A DNA stretch of 64,000 bases from Klebsiella huaxiensis. Lineage in GTDB: Bacteria > Pseudomonadota > Gammaproteobacteria > Enterobacterales > Enterobacteriaceae. Shown here one piece after another: positions 52,989 to 64,000 of this stretch. The notes under the pieces were generated by a model, which saw nothing but the letters and a program-made list of their open reading frames with translations, was not told the DNA's origin and ran no database searches. The stretch's first letter is position 1. Every line of letters starts with the position of its first letter. The stretch covers positions 5,332,001 to 5,396,000 of the forward strand of contig NZ_CP036175.1 in assembly GCF_003261575.2 (NCBI RefSeq), written 5' to 3'. Made by a program: the position numbers and the translations under genes.

Positions 52989-54902
52989 ATGAATGCAGCA
53001 GTAAAGCGACTCGATGTCATCTGTATTGGCCGGGTGGCAGTCGATCTCTATGCCCAGCAGATTGGCGCGAGGCTGGAAGATGTTGCCAGTTTTTCTAAAT
53101 ACCTGGGTGGCTCTTCCGGCAACGTCGCCTTCGGCACCGCCATTCAGGGATTAAAATCGGCGATGCTTGCCCGCGTGGGCGATGAACACAATGGCCGTTT
53201 TTTACGTGAAACGCTTAGCCGCGCCGGCGTCGATACGGAATACTTAATCACGGATAAGCAGCGCCTGACGGCGTTAGTGATGCTGGGGATTAAAGATCAG
53301 GAGACATTCCCGCTGATTTTTTACCGCGATAACTGCGCCGATATGGCTCTATCGCCAGAAGACATTAAAGAAGAGTACATCGCATCTTCCCGGGCTCTGG
53401 CGGTAACCGGCACTCACCTTTCACACGCCAACACGCGTGAAGCGGTACTGAAAGCGCTGGAATATGCCCGCCGTCACGGCCTGCGTACCGCGCTGGATAT
53501 CGACTATCGCCCGGTGCTCTGGGGGCTAACTTCTTTAGGCGACGGTGAAACGCGTTTCGTTGAGTCGGGCCAGGTGACCAGCCAGCTTCAGGAAGTACTG
53601 CATCTGTTCGATTTAGTCGTCGGTACAGAAGAAGAGTTCCATATTGCTGGAGGCAGTACCGATACGCTGACCGCGTTGAAAAACGTGCGTAACGCCACGA
53701 AAGCAACGCTGGTTTGCAAACGCGGTCCGATGGGCTGTGTGGTTCTGGAAGGCGCCATTCCTGACAGCTGGGATAGCGTACCGCTACAGCAAGGCGTGCG
53801 TGTAGAAGTGCTTAACGTACTGGGTGCTGGCGATGCCTTTATGTCCGGTCTGCTGCGTGGCTGGCTTAATGATGAAGGCTGGGAGCAGGCCTGTCGCTAC
53901 GCTAACGCCTGCGGCGCACTGGTCGTATCACGCCACGGCTGTGCGCCAGCGATGCCGACCAAAGTCGAGCTTGATGACTACCTGTCGCGGGCAGAATCGG
54001 TCCCGCGTCCGGATATCGACGACCGCCTTAACCATCTCCATCGCGTCACCAGCCGCCGTCAGGCGTGGCCGGAGCTGTGCATCTTCGCCTTTGACCACCG
54101 TAAGCAGTTGTCGGATCTCGCTCAGGAAACCGGGCGTAATGAATCCTGCATTCCACAGCTGAAGCTATTGCTCCTGGCGGCTGCGGAAAGCGCAGCCAAA
54201 GAAGCAGGTCTTGATGGACGCAGCGGTATTCTCGCCGATGGCACCTACGGTCAAAGCTCGCTGAATGCCATCACCGGCAAGGGATGGTGGATCGGTCGGC
54301 CGATCGAAATGCCGAGCTCGCGCCCGCTGCGTCTGGAGCACGGCAACATCGGTTCCCAGCTGATCGACTGGCCGCTGGAGCACGTGGTGAAATGCCTGGT
54401 CTTCTATCACCCGGCCGATCCGGCTGAGCTGCGCGCCGAGCAGGATGCGCTGCTGCTGGAAGTCTGGCAGGCATGCAACAAGTCCGGGCATGAGCTGCTG
54501 CTGGAAATCATACTGCCGGAGAACGGTCCGGATAAAGATGAACGCCATTACCACGATATGCTGGAGCACTTCTATCAGCTCGGCATTCAGCCAGACTGGT
54601 GGAAGCTGCCGCCGCTGTCGAGCGTTCAGTGGGAGAAAATCAGCAAGCTGATCGAACGTGAAGACCGCTGGTGCCGTGGGATCCTGATCCTCGGTCTGGA
54701 TGCGCCATCAGATCGCCTGCGCGCCGGTTTTGCCGAAGCGGCGAAGCATCCGATGATCAAAGGCTTTGCCGTCGGTCGTACCATCTTTGGCCAGCCGTCG
54801 CGCCGCTGGATGCAGGGAGAACTGAGCGACGAGGCGCTGATTGACGAAGTGAAACGCAACTATCTCACGCTCATCGGCTACTGGCGTGAAGCCCGCGGCT
54901 GA
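52989..54902 (+). CDS. iolC: 5-dehydro-2-deoxygluconokinase IolC with C-terminal DUF2090 domain
   Basis: A 637-aa fusion. Residues 1-325 are a PfkB-type kinase: GRVAVDLYAQ, GGSSGNVAFGTAIQGL and the catalytic NVLGAGDAFMSGLLRGWL with Asp as base. Residues about 335-637 are a DUF2090 domain with an aldolase-like FAFDHRKQLSDLA start, as in many enterobacterial IolC proteins. The kinase phosphorylates 2-deoxy-5-keto-gluconate; the second domain may be the IolJ-type aldolase that splits the product. AAGGAA precedes the ATG at 52989. A terminator follows. Confidence 0.93.
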   Translation: MNAAVKRLDVICIGRVAVDLYAQQIGARLEDVASFSKYLGGSSGNVAFGTAIQGLKSAMLARVGDEHNGRFLRETLSRAGVDTEYLITDKQRLTALVMLGIKDQETFPLIFYRDNCADMALSPEDIKEEYIASSRALAVTGTHLSHANTREAVLKALEYARRHGLRTALDIDYRPVLWGLTSLGDGETRFVESGQVTSQLQEVLHLFDLVVGTEEEFHIAGGSTDTLTALKNVRNATKATLVCKRGPMGCVVLEGAIPDSWDSVPLQQGVRVEVLNVLGAGDAFMSGLLRGWLNDEGWEQACRYANACGALVVSRHGCAPAMPTKVELDDYLSRAESVPRPDIDDRLNHLHRVTSRRQAWPELCIFAFDHRKQLSDLAQETGRNESCIPQLKLLLLAAAESAAKEAGLDGRSGILADGTYGQSSLNAITGKGWWIGRPIEMPSSRPLRLEHGNIGSQLIDWPLEHVVKCLVFYHPADPAELRAEQDALLLEVWQACNKSGHELLLEIILPENGPDKDERHYHDMLEHFYQLGIQPDWWKLPPLSSVQWEKISKLIEREDRWCRGILILGLDAPSDRLRAGFAEAAKHPMIKGFAVGRTIFGQPSRRWMQGELSDEALIDEVKRNYLTLIGYWREARG

Positions 54903-54912
54903 TTCTAACCTG

Positions 54913-54946
54913 GCCCGCATCCTCTCCTGAAGATGCGGGCTTTTTT
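54913..54946 (+). terminator. iolC terminator
   Basis: GCCCGCATC (54913-54921) and GATGCGGGC (54932-54940) form a 9-bp perfect stem, followed by six T. A typical intrinsic terminator, so iolR has its own promoter. Confidence 0.92.
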
Positions 54947-54956
54947 CTGGATCTTC

Positions 54957-54979
54957 GTGAAATGAATCGCGTATTTCAC
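54957..54979. promoter_or_regulatory. Dyad upstream of iolR
   Basis: GTGAAAT (54957-54963) and ATTTCAC (54973-54979) are perfect 7-bp arms with a 9-base spacer. The half-site is shared with dyads near iolC, iolD and iolA. It may be an autoregulatory IolR site. Confidence 0.5.
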
Positions 54980-55053
54980 CGTAGTGAATGAAAAATTCGC
55001 TTCATTTGATACACTGGAAATTATATTCCTTTCATTTTCTCAGAGCGCAATCT

Positions 55054-55911
55054 ATGGCCAATAATCCGACCCAACTTACCATCTTGCAGGATGAAATCAG
55101 GCGTCGCTACGACACGCTAAGCAAACGCCTGAAACAGGTAGCCCGTTATATTCTGGATAACAGCAATAGCGTGGCTTTTGACACCGTGGCCTCTATCGCG
55201 CAACAAGCTGACGTTCCTCCTTCAACGCTGATTCGCTTCGCTAACGCCTTCGGTTTCAGCGGCTTTAACGAAATGAAGCAGATGTTCAAGCAGCATCTGA
55301 TGGAAGAAACAGCCAACTATACCGAGCGTGCCCGTCTGTTCCGCCAGACCACGACGGATGATTCTTCCCCGCCGGAAACGCCGACCGAAATCCTCAATAT
55401 GTTCACGATGGTTAATACGCAGGCGCTACAGCAGCTGGCGATGCAGACCTCCGGTGACGATTTGCAGCGCGCGGTGGCATTGCTGGCGGAAGCGGAAAAT
55501 ATCTACGTTATCGGCCTGCGCCGTTCCTTTAGCGTCGCCTCCTACCTGACCTACGCGCTACGCCATCTGGATCGTAAAGCGTTTCTGATCGATGGCCTGG
55601 GCGGCATGTTCACCGAGCAGCTAAGCCTGGTAGGGCCGAAAGATGTGGTTGTCGCAGTGAGCTTCTCGCCTTACGCCCGTGAAGTGGTTGAGCTGGTTGA
55701 GCTGGGCGCTCAGCGCAAAGCCCGGCAGATAGCGATTACCGACAGTCAGGTCAGCCCGCTGGCAGCCTTTAGCGACGTGTGTTTCGTCGTACGCGAGGCG
55801 CAGGTTGACGGATTCCGTTCGCAGGTGGCATCACTGTGCCTGGCCCAGACGCTGGCGGTTTCTCTGGCGCTAAACAGCAGCAAAGATTCAGAAACGAAAC
55901 AGCTGGCCTAG
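55054..55911 (+). CDS. iolR: RpiR-family regulator of inositol genes, IolR
   Basis: A 285-aa RpiR-type regulator. Residues about 1-80 are the helix-turn-helix domain (FDTVASIAQQADVPPSTLIRFANAFGF). Residues about 120-270 form a SIS sugar-binding domain (IYVIGLRRSFSVASYLTYAL, DVVVAVSFSPYAREVVELVELG), which should sense an inositol breakdown product. The start at 55054 gives the usual family length; an in-frame ATG at 54988 would overlap promoter sequence. In Salmonella and Klebsiella, IolR-type proteins repress iol genes. It lies inside the cluster, between iolC and the convergent iolB. Confidence 0.88.
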   Translation: MANNPTQLTILQDEIRRRYDTLSKRLKQVARYILDNSNSVAFDTVASIAQQADVPPSTLIRFANAFGFSGFNEMKQMFKQHLMEETANYTERARLFRQTTTDDSSPPETPTEILNMFTMVNTQALQQLAMQTSGDDLQRAVALLAEAENIYVIGLRRSFSVASYLTYALRHLDRKAFLIDGLGGMFTEQLSLVGPKDVVVAVSFSPYAREVVELVELGAQRKARQIAITDSQVSPLAAFSDVCFVVREAQVDGFRSQVASLCLAQTLAVSLALNSSKDSETKQLA

Positions 55912-55999
55912 GCTTTTTGCCTTTTCCCGGGGGCGGCGCGCTGCGTCTGCCCGGGCTACCAAACCTCATTTTCACGGGCCGACAACAATGGCTAAATTT

Positions 56000-56031
56000 A
56001 AGGCCGGTTAGCATCGCTAACCGGCCTTTTT
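56000..56031. terminator. Bidirectional terminator between iolR and iolB
   Basis: AAGGCCGGTTAGC (56000-56012) and GCTAACCGGCCTT (56016-56028) form a 13-bp perfect stem with an ATC loop. Plus strand: five T in total. Minus strand: the arm is followed by AAATTT. It serves the convergent iolR and iolA-B units. Confidence 0.85.
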
Positions 56032-56055
56032 ATCATCGACTATCCTCTACGGATA

Positions 56056-56865
56056 TCAATCATGGCGAGGATACTCAGGGCTGTTGATCCATGCATGATC
56101 CTCTTCCCAGGTAAACAACCACTTGCGGTCCGGACCGGCCATGACGTTCAGATAATAGCTATCATAACCGGCAATCGCCGCTACCGGATGATAGCCACGT
56201 GGGACCATCACTACATCGTGGTTATAAGGCGCCATGCAGGCATCCAGGCTACGGTCATCGGTATAGACACGCTGGAACGCGAAGCCCTGCGGCGGATCGA
56301 AACGATGGTAGTAGGTTTCTTCCAGCTGGGTTTCCTGTCCCGGCAGTGCCGTATCGTGCTTATGCGAAGGCCATGAGCTGGTCGCGCCCTCATCGGTGTA
56401 AACCTCTACCACCAGCAGGCAGTCCGCCTGCACGTTATCCGGCAGAATGTTGTGCACCAGACGCTGGTTGCGCCCTTTGCCGCGATGTTCAACGCCCACA
56501 TCCTGCGGGGAAATCACTCGAGCCGTAAGCGTTCCTTTCCCCGGCGCGCTGCATACCGCCAGCTCAAGGTCTGAATCGGCCGTCACTTCAACTTTATCCT
56601 GCGGCGGCACGTAGACCGACCAGGGCGGCGTTCGCTCAAACGGTGACATACGCTGACCAAGGTTCGGAAAATCGGCTTTCGTGGTTTTTACCGAAGCCAG
56701 TCCGGCAACCAGCACCAGGCACAGTTCACGATCGCCGCTTTCCAGGGTAACGGTTTGTCCTTTCTTTAACATCCAGACATCAAAGCCAATATATTTCCAC
56801 CCCGCGCTCTGCGGGGTGATGTGCTGGATCTGCCCTTCTTGTTTTGCTTTAGCCAGTAAAGACAT
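56056..56865 (-). CDS. iolB: 5-deoxy-glucuronate isomerase IolB
   Basis: A 269-aa cupin-fold isomerase. Key segments are CLVLVAGLASV, SSWPSHKHDT (metal-binding His pair), EETYYHRFDPPQGFAFQRVY (Glu and His) and VMVPRGYHPVAA. IolB converts 5-deoxy-glucuronate to 2-deoxy-5-keto-gluconate, the substrate of IolC. It follows iolA by 18 bases on the same minus-strand transcript. Confidence 0.95.
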   Translation of the reverse strand: MSLLAKAKQEGQIQHITPQSAGWKYIGFDVWMLKKGQTVTLESGDRELCLVLVAGLASVKTTKADFPNLGQRMSPFERTPPWSVYVPPQDKVEVTADSDLELAVCSAPGKGTLTARVISPQDVGVEHRGKGRNQRLVHNILPDNVQADCLLVVEVYTDEGATSSWPSHKHDTALPGQETQLEETYYHRFDPPQGFAFQRVYTDDRSLDACMAPYNHDVVMVPRGYHPVAAIAGYDSYYLNVMAGPDRKWLFTWEEDHAWINSPEYPRHD

Positions 56866-56883
56866 GGCGTTCTCCTCCGCCGA

Positions 56884-58389
<1,506 letters not shown>

Positions 58390-58750
58390 GCTCTCGCCTC
58401 ATATGTATGGGGTATCGGGGGCCAACGCAGTACGGCCCATTGCTGGATCTGCTGTGCTATAACCGTAGTAAAATGAAATTAATATTTCAATGTTTGCGTA
58501 TAATGAAATTCTATTTTGGTGATGATGGTCGCACTTTCTTGTAAGAAAATGTCGCCTTACAGGCTAAATCACAACTGAAAGAGATTAGACGTAGAGCCTC
58601 ATGGAAACAGAAGTCATAAAAACACACCAGGAAACTATTTTGCGAGTCGGCTCAAAAAACCACCATTTCACTCATTGCTAATTTTGGAATAAACGTTTTG
58701 ACTAAGAAGCAATCGAACGAACCCGATCCATCTTGTGTCAGGAGAGTCAA
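58390..58750. promoter_or_regulatory. iolA-iolI divergent control region
   Basis: No gene lies in these 361 bases. TGAAATTAATATTTCA (58474-58489) is a perfect 16-bp dyad, with the same GAAAT-N4-ATTTC build as the one before iolC. A further GAAAT half-site lies near 58504. These are candidate IolR operators. AGGAGAG lies before iolI. Confidence 0.6.
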
Positions 58751-59572
58751 ATGGCTATCGCACAGCAGCGTTTCTGTATCAATCGCAAGATCGCTCCCTC
58801 ACTCAGTATTGAAGCCTTCTTCCGCCTGGTGAACAGCCTGGGGTTGAATAAGGTCGAGCTACGTAACGATCTTCCTAGCGGAAAAGTGACCGACGATCTC
58901 CCCCCTCAGCAGGTTCGTGAACTGGCTGACCGCTACCATATTGAGATCCTCACCATCAATGCGGTATACCCTTTCAACTGTCGCACCGAAGAGGTTCGCA
59001 GCCTGACAGAGTCGCTGTTGAAAGAGGCGAAAGCCGTTGGCGCGAAATCGCTGGTGCTGTGCCCGCTGAATGATGGCACCGAGGTTCCGGCGAGCGAGAC
59101 GCTCAACGCCCTGCGCGATCTGGCGCCGTTATTTGCCTTCTACGGTATTCACGGGCTGGTTGAACCGCTCGGCTTCCCGCAAAGTTCTCTGCGTTCATCG
59201 GCGCAGGCGCAAACGCTGATCCACGACGCACGGGTGCCGTTTAAGCTGCTGATCGATACCTTCCACCACCATCTTTATCCTCAGGCTGATGAAGAGTTCG
59301 CTCAGGTAGATATGGCAGAGATTGGCCTGGTACATCTTTCCGGCGTTGAGGATACCCGCCCCCGCGAGACGCTCACGGATAACGAACGCATCATGCTGAC
59401 ACCGAAGGATCAGTTGCAAAGCTGCGAGCAGGTGAAGAATCTGGAAGCGCGCGGCTATCAGGGCGTGTATGCCTTCGAACCTTTCTCGCCTGAGCTGGCA
59501 AACTGGAGCGAAGACGACATCCGCCGCGAAATAGAACAGAGCATCGACTTAATTCAGCGCCACTGCGCCTGA
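58751..59572 (+). CDS. iolI: IolI-like 2-keto-myo-inositol isomerase
   Basis: A 273-aa TIM-barrel protein starting MAIAQQRFCINRKIAPSLSI. Metal-site residues are visible in GLVEPLGFP (Glu), FKLLIDTFHHHLYP (Asp, His), LVHLSGVEDTRP (His) and YAFEPFSPEL (Glu). IolI in B. subtilis isomerises 2-keto-myo-inositol to 1-keto-D-chiro-inositol, so D-chiro-inositol can enter the pathway. The ATG at 58751 has an AGGAGAG site. It stands alone, divergent from iolA; yjgR follows. Confidence 0.85.
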   Translation: MAIAQQRFCINRKIAPSLSIEAFFRLVNSLGLNKVELRNDLPSGKVTDDLPPQQVRELADRYHIEILTINAVYPFNCRTEEVRSLTESLLKEAKAVGAKSLVLCPLNDGTEVPASETLNALRDLAPLFAFYGIHGLVEPLGFPQSSLRSSAQAQTLIHDARVPFKLLIDTFHHHLYPQADEEFAQVDMAEIGLVHLSGVEDTRPRETLTDNERIMLTPKDQLQSCEQVKNLEARGYQGVYAFEPFSPELANWSEDDIRREIEQSIDLIQRHCA

Positions 59573-59660
59573 AGTGAGTCAATGCCAGCGTGCGTGATTT
59601 CTCCCTCCATTTGTGGTCAGGTTGCCTATACTCGCAGCAGGATAAATGGAGAAATCGATG

Positions 59661-61160
59661 ATGAGTTCACCTCTGCTGATTGCACGCACGCTGGAGAAAC
59701 AGCTGCATTTATTACCCGCCATGGCCAATCGCCACGGACTGATTACCGGCGCCACCGGGACCGGTAAAACCGTCACTCTACAAAAGCTGGCGGAGTCTTT
59801 TTCGGAAATCGGCGTTCCGGTATTTATGGCTGATGTGAAGGGCGATCTCACCGGTATCGCTGAATCAGGCCAAAATTCGGAAAAACTGCAGGCGCGGCTG
59901 GAGAAAATAGGCGTGACGGACTGGCAGCCGCACGCTAACCCGGTAGTGGTCTGGGACATATTTGGCGAAAAGGGCCATCCGGTTCGCGCTACGGTTTCTG
60001 ACCTCGGACCGCTGCTGCTGGCCCGTCTGCTCAACCTCAACGAGGTTCAGTCCGGGGTGCTGAATATTATCTTTCGCATCGCCGACGATCGTGGTCTGCT
60101 ACTGCTCGACTTCAAAGACCTGCGCGCCATTACCCAATATATTGGCGACAATGCCAAAGCGTTTCAGAACCAGTACGGCAATATCAGCAGCGCTTCAGTC
60201 GGGGCGATTCAGCGCGGTCTGCTCACTCTGGAGCAGCAGGGCGCGGAGCACTTTTTTGGCGAACCGATGCTCGATATTCAGGACTGGATGCGCGTCGATG
60301 CCAACGGTAAAGGGGTGATTAATATCCTCAGCGCCGAGAAGCTCTACCAGATGCCGAAGTTGTACGCTGCCAGTCTGCTGTGGATGCTCTCCGAGCTTTA
60401 TGAACGCCTGCCGGAAGCGGGCGATCGGGAAAAGCCAAAACTGGTCTTTTTCTTTGATGAAGCGCATCTGCTTTTTAACGATGCGCCGCAGGTGCTGCTG
60501 GACAAAATCGAGCAGGTGATCCGCCTGATTCGCTCCAAAGCCGTCGGCGTTTATTTTGTTTCGCAAAACCCAGCGGATATCCCCGACGCGGTGCTTGGCC
60601 AGTTGGGTAACCGCGTGCAGCACGCCCTACGCGCTTTCACGCCAAAAGATCAGAAAGCGGTAAAAACCGCCGCGCAAACCATGCGCGCCAACCCGGCATT
60701 CAGTACCGAACAGGCGATCCAGGAGCTGGGTACCGGAGAGGCGCTTATCTCCTTCCTCGATGAAAAAGGCAGCCCATCGGTAGTGGAACGCGCAATGGTT
60801 ATCGCCCCCTGTTCGCGTATGGGGCCGGTCTCCGACGATGAACGCAACAGGCTGATTAATCACTCGGTGCTGTATGGCAAATATGAAGAAGAGTTCGATC
60901 GCGAATCGGCGTTCGAAATGCTGCAAAAAGGCGTTCAGGCTACGACTGACAAGCAGGAGTCACCACCAGCCAAAGGTCAGCAAAACAGCGACGACGGCCT
61001 TCTCGGTGGGTTAAAAGACATTCTGTTCGGCACCACCGGGCCACGCGGCGGTAAGCGCGATGGCATCGTGCAAACTGCAGCCAAAAGCGCGGTGCGTCAG
61101 GTGACGAATCAGATAGTCAGGGGAATGCTGGGAAGCTTACTAGGCGGGCGAAAACGATAA
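59661..61160 (+). CDS. yjgR: YjgR, DUF853 HerA-like ATPase
   Basis: A 499-aa DUF853 protein. Walker A is [17 protein letters not shown] near residue 30, Walker B is [12 protein letters not shown] near 275, and the C-terminal domain keeps [23 protein letters not shown] with an arginine-finger-like motif. YjgR is related to HerA-type DNA translocases but has no proven role. The start at 59661 fits the E. coli protein; the ATG just before (59658) or at 59646 are alternatives. It is convergent with lptG. A Gly/Arg-rich tail ([12 protein letters not shown]...) ends the protein. Confidence 0.92.
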   Translation: MSSPLLIARTLEKQLHLLPAMANRHGLITGATGTGKTVTLQKLAESFSEIGVPVFMADVKGDLTGIAESGQNSEKLQARLEKIGVTDWQPHANPVVVWDIFGEKGHPVRATVSDLGPLLLARLLNLNEVQSGVLNIIFRIADDRGLLLLDFKDLRAITQYIGDNAKAFQNQYGNISSASVGAIQRGLLTLEQQGAEHFFGEPMLDIQDWMRVDANGKGVINILSAEKLYQMPKLYAASLLWMLSELYERLPEAGDREKPKLVFFFDEAHLLFNDAPQVLLDKIEQVIRLIRSKAVGVYFVSQNPADIPDAVLGQLGNRVQHALRAFTPKDQKAVKTAAQTMRANPAFSTEQAIQELGTGEALISFLDEKGSPSVVERAMVIAPCSRMGPVSDDERNRLINHSVLYGKYEEEFDRESAFEMLQKGVQATTDKQESPPAKGQQNSDDGLLGGLKDILFGTTGPRGGKRDGIVQTAAKSAVRQVTNQIVRGMLGSLLGGRKR

Positions 61161-61193
61161 AAAACGCCCCCTTTCTACATCAGGAAGGGGGCG
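61159..61193 (-). terminator. Terminator of lptF-lptG
   Basis: On the minus strand CGCCCCCTT and AAGGGGGCG form a 9-bp GC-rich stem, followed by six T. It lies just after the lptG stop. Confidence 0.88.
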
Positions 61194-61200
61194 CGTTACA

Positions 61201-62286
61201 TCAGGATTTGCGCATCATCAGCCAGAGGCTTAGCAGGAAGAAGCTGGCACTCGGCAATAGCGCACCGATTATCGGCGGAATGCCGTAGACCAGAGTTAAC
61301 GGGCCGAAAATCTGGTCCAGCACATAGAAGATAAAACCGAAGCTAATCCCGGTTACCACCCTCACGCCCATCGCCACGCTACGCAGCGGGCCAAAGATAA
61401 ACGACAGCGCCATCAGCATCATCACCGCCACCGACAGCGGCTGGAAGATCTTGCTCCACATATTGAGCTGATAACGACCAGGGTCCTGACCGCTGGACTT
61501 CAGATAGGTGACGTAGTTATGCAGGCCGCTGATCGACAGCGCATCCGGGTCCAGCGCCACCACGCCGAGTTTGTCCGGCGTCAGATTGGTTTTCCAGGTC
61601 CCGCTGACCATCTGCGTACCAGTGACCTGTTTCGGGTCGGTGAGATTAGACTCATCCACCTGCGACAGACGCCAGAGCTTATTCTCGGTATCAAACTTCG
61701 CCGATGCGGCATAGCGCACAGACTGCAAGCGACGCTGGTCGTTAAAGGCGTAAATGCTCACGCCGCCCAACTCATCGCTGCCTTTTACCCGTTCGATATA
61801 GACAAAGTTATGACCATCTTTCGCCCACAGACCCTGCTGGGTTGAAAGCAGCGAACCACCATACATCTGCTGAGCACGATAGTTACGCGCCATCTGCTCG
61901 CCCTGTGGCGCAACCCACTCACCCATTGCCATAGTCAGCAGCACCAGCGGGATAGCGGTTTTCATCACCGACAGCGCCACCTGCAAGCGAGTAAAGCCGG
62001 AAGCCTGCATCACCACCAGCTCGCTGCGTTGTGCCAGCATCCCCAGCCCCAATAGTGCGCCAAGCAATGCCGCCATCGGGAAGAAGATTTGAATATCTTT
62101 TGGTACGCTAAGAATCGTGTAGATCCCGGCCCCCAACGCATCATAATTGCCCTGCCCGGCCTTTTTCAGCTGGTCAACAAACTTGATAATGCCCGAGAGG
62201 GAGACCAGCATGAACAGCGTCATCATGATGGTGTTGAAAATCGTCTTACCGATATAACGGTCAAGTACGCCAAACGCCTGCATCAC
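61201..62286 (-). CDS. lptG: LPS export permease LptG
   Basis: A 361-aa inner-membrane protein. Three N-terminal helices (TIMMTLFMLVSLSGIIKFVD; IFFPMAALLGALLGLG; VALSVMKTAIPLVLLTMAMG), a large periplasmic beta-jellyroll domain (about 130-265), and three C-terminal helices are visible. LptG joins LptF and LptB2 to extract LPS from the inner membrane and pass it to LptC. The start overlaps the lptF stop by four bases. Length and order are as in E. coli. Confidence 0.96.
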   Translation of the reverse strand: MMQAFGVLDRYIGKTIFNTIMMTLFMLVSLSGIIKFVDQLKKAGQGNYDALGAGIYTILSVPKDIQIFFPMAALLGALLGLGMLAQRSELVVMQASGFTRLQVALSVMKTAIPLVLLTMAMGEWVAPQGEQMARNYRAQQMYGGSLLSTQQGLWAKDGHNFVYIERVKGSDELGGVSIYAFNDQRRLQSVRYAASAKFDTENKLWRLSQVDESNLTDPKQVTGTQMVSGTWKTNLTPDKLGVVALDPDALSISGLHNYVTYLKSSGQDPGRYQLNMWSKIFQPLSVAVMMLMALSFIFGPLRSVAMGVRVVTGISFGFIFYVLDQIFGPLTLVYGIPPIIGALLPSASFFLLSLWLMMRKS

Positions 62287-63380
62287 GCCGCTCCTTTGTT
62301 AAAACGGGCACGGAAGCGGCGCATTGGCACCGTATCCCACAGGTTCAACAGCACGGCCAGCGCGAAATAGAGCAGATTGACCGTCCACATCCAGAGCATC
62401 GGGTCCATTTTGCCTTTACCGCCGCTTGATTTAATCGACGTTTGCAGCAGGAAGAACACCAGATACAGCAGCATCGCCGGCAGCATCGACAGCACGCGCC
62501 CTTGACGCGGGTTGACCACGCTGAGCGGTACAACCATCAGCGCCATAATGAATACCGTCGCCACCAGGGTGAAGCGCCAGTGCAGCTCCGCGCGGGCACG
62601 ATCGGTATCGGTACGCCACAGGGTGCGCATGTCCATCTGCTCGGTATCATTAGGGTCAGATGCGACGGCCTGATGGCCGACAACTGCCTGATAATTTTTA
62701 AAATCGGTAATGCGGAAGTCGCGCAGCATCGCGGTGCCTTCAAAGCGGGTACCCTGATTCATGGTCACCACCTGCGAGCCGTCTTTACGCAATGAGAGCT
62801 CGCCGGTATCCGCCACCACCACCGATGGACGGGCATTGCCTTTCGGCCTGAGTTGCGCAAGGAAGACATCGTTGAAGCGGTTGCCGTTGACGTTTTCGAT
62901 AAACAGCACCGCGCTACCGTCGCTGGCTTGCTGGAACTGGCCCTGAGCCAGGGCCGCCATGCCGGGGTTGGCTTTCGCCTCCGCCAGTACTTCATCCTGG
63001 TGACGAGATGACCAGGGGCCAGCCCACATGACGTTGACTGCCGCGACGATGCCAGTAAAGAGTGCAAGGATCATGGCGGCTTTCACCAGAACAGCCTTAC
63101 TCAGGCCGCAGGCGTGCATCACCGTGATTTCACTTTCGGTATACAGTTTGCCCAGCGTCATCAGCAGCCCGAGAAATAAACTCAGGGGCAGAATGAGCTG
63201 CGCCATTTCAGGTACGCCCAGCCCTAACAGCGAGAGCACCAGATTTGTCGGAATATCGCCATCAACAGCGGCTCCGAGGATCCTGACCAGTTTCTGACAG
63301 AAGAAAATGAGTAGCAGGATGAATAGGATCGCCAACTGGCTTTTCAGCGTCTCACGAACCAGATATCTTATGATTATCAC
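62283..63380 (-). CDS. lptF: LPS export permease LptF
   Basis: A 365-aa inner-membrane protein with the same layout as LptG: N-terminal helices (LAILFILLLIFFCQKLVRIL; LILPLSLFLGLLMTLG; ILALFTGIVAAVNVMWA), periplasmic domain with LFIENVNGNRFNDVFLAQL and SLRKDGSQVVTMNQGTRFEG, and C-terminal helices. It forms the LptB2FG ABC transporter. The first residues MIIIRYLVRETLKSQLA match the family start. It is divergent from pepA, and is the first gene of lptF-lptG. Confidence 0.96.
   Translation of the reverse strand: MIIIRYLVRETLKSQLAILFILLLIFFCQKLVRILGAAVDGDIPTNLVLSLLGLGVPEMAQLILPLSLFLGLLMTLGKLYTESEITVMHACGLSKAVLVKAAMILALFTGIVAAVNVMWAGPWSSRHQDEVLAEAKANPGMAALAQGQFQQASDGSAVLFIENVNGNRFNDVFLAQLRPKGNARPSVVVADTGELSLRKDGSQVVTMNQGTRFEGTAMLRDFRITDFKNYQAVVGHQAVASDPNDTEQMDMRTLWRTDTDRARAELHWRFTLVATVFIMALMVVPLSVVNPRQGRVLSMLPAMLLYLVFFLLQTSIKSSGGKGKMDPMLWMWTVNLLYFALAVLLNLWDTVPMRRFRARFNKGAA

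Positions 63381-64000
<620 letters not shown>

Overview
The window is a piece of an enterobacterial chromosome, most likely Klebsiella, Raoultella or Enterobacter. The right third holds backbone genes in the familiar order ahr, (transporter plus gpdQ), iol cluster, yjgR, lptG, lptF, pepA. The predicted GpdQ carries every known metal ligand of the Klebsiella (Enterobacter) aerogenes enzyme at the same residue number. The left two thirds (1 to about 40,976) are a P4/CP4-type genomic island. It sits at the 3' end of the tRNA-Leu(CAA) gene leuX, with its integrase next to the tRNA. The left end of the island lies outside the window.

Island, left to right. (1) 1-2865, minus strand: the yeeV-yeeU-yeeT-yeeS-klcA-ykfF-yafZ module typical of CP4-like islands (CbtA/CbeA toxin-antitoxin, RadC-like protein, antirestriction protein). 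(2) 3403-7635: DUF3296 and DUF3987 replication-like proteins, an unrecognised protein and two AlpA-type regulators. (3) 7966-10491: an IS3 scrap, the 3' remnant of a destroyed gene, and a coupled two-gene operon encoding membrane proteins, the second with a possible PD-(D/E)XK-like nuclease domain. (4) 10716-16646, minus strand: three overlapping genes, an unrecognised 462-aa protein, a two-HKD phospholipase-D-type protein and an SF2/SNF2 helicase. This looks like a defence cassette and is divergent from (5). (5) 17290-30735: a complete type I BREX operon, brxA-brxB-brxC-pglX-pglZ-brxL, closed by a 16-bp hairpin. (6) 30898-34832: nested mobile-element debris, including a 2,270-bp group II intron inside an IS3 orfB, whose ends can be placed to the base. 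(7) 34834-39372: envelope and membrane cargo (a ClpP-like/TPR exported protein, a J-domain-like membrane protein, two coupled tiny membrane proteins, a zinc-ribbon/glycine-zipper protein), interrupted by an IS903-type end. (8) 39504-40775: the P4-type integrase.

The chromosomal part works as a catabolic unit. A Ugp-like ABC transporter (42508-47474) carries the glycerophosphodiesterase GpdQ inside its operon and lies beside the myo-inositol degradation genes iolD-G-H-E, iolC, iolR, iolA-B and iolI. Uptake and cleavage of glycerophospho-inositol followed by inositol breakdown is a natural reading. IolR is the likely regulator, and TGAAAT/ATTTC dyads occur near several iol promoters. yjgR, the LPS exporter genes lptF/lptG and the start of pepA close the window.

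The best candidates for something undescribed are the three-gene helicase/PLD cassette, the two-gene nuclease-like/membrane operon at 8195-10491, and the regulator-less BREX promoter with two equally built dyads. No CRISPR array, rRNA or complete prophage was seen.
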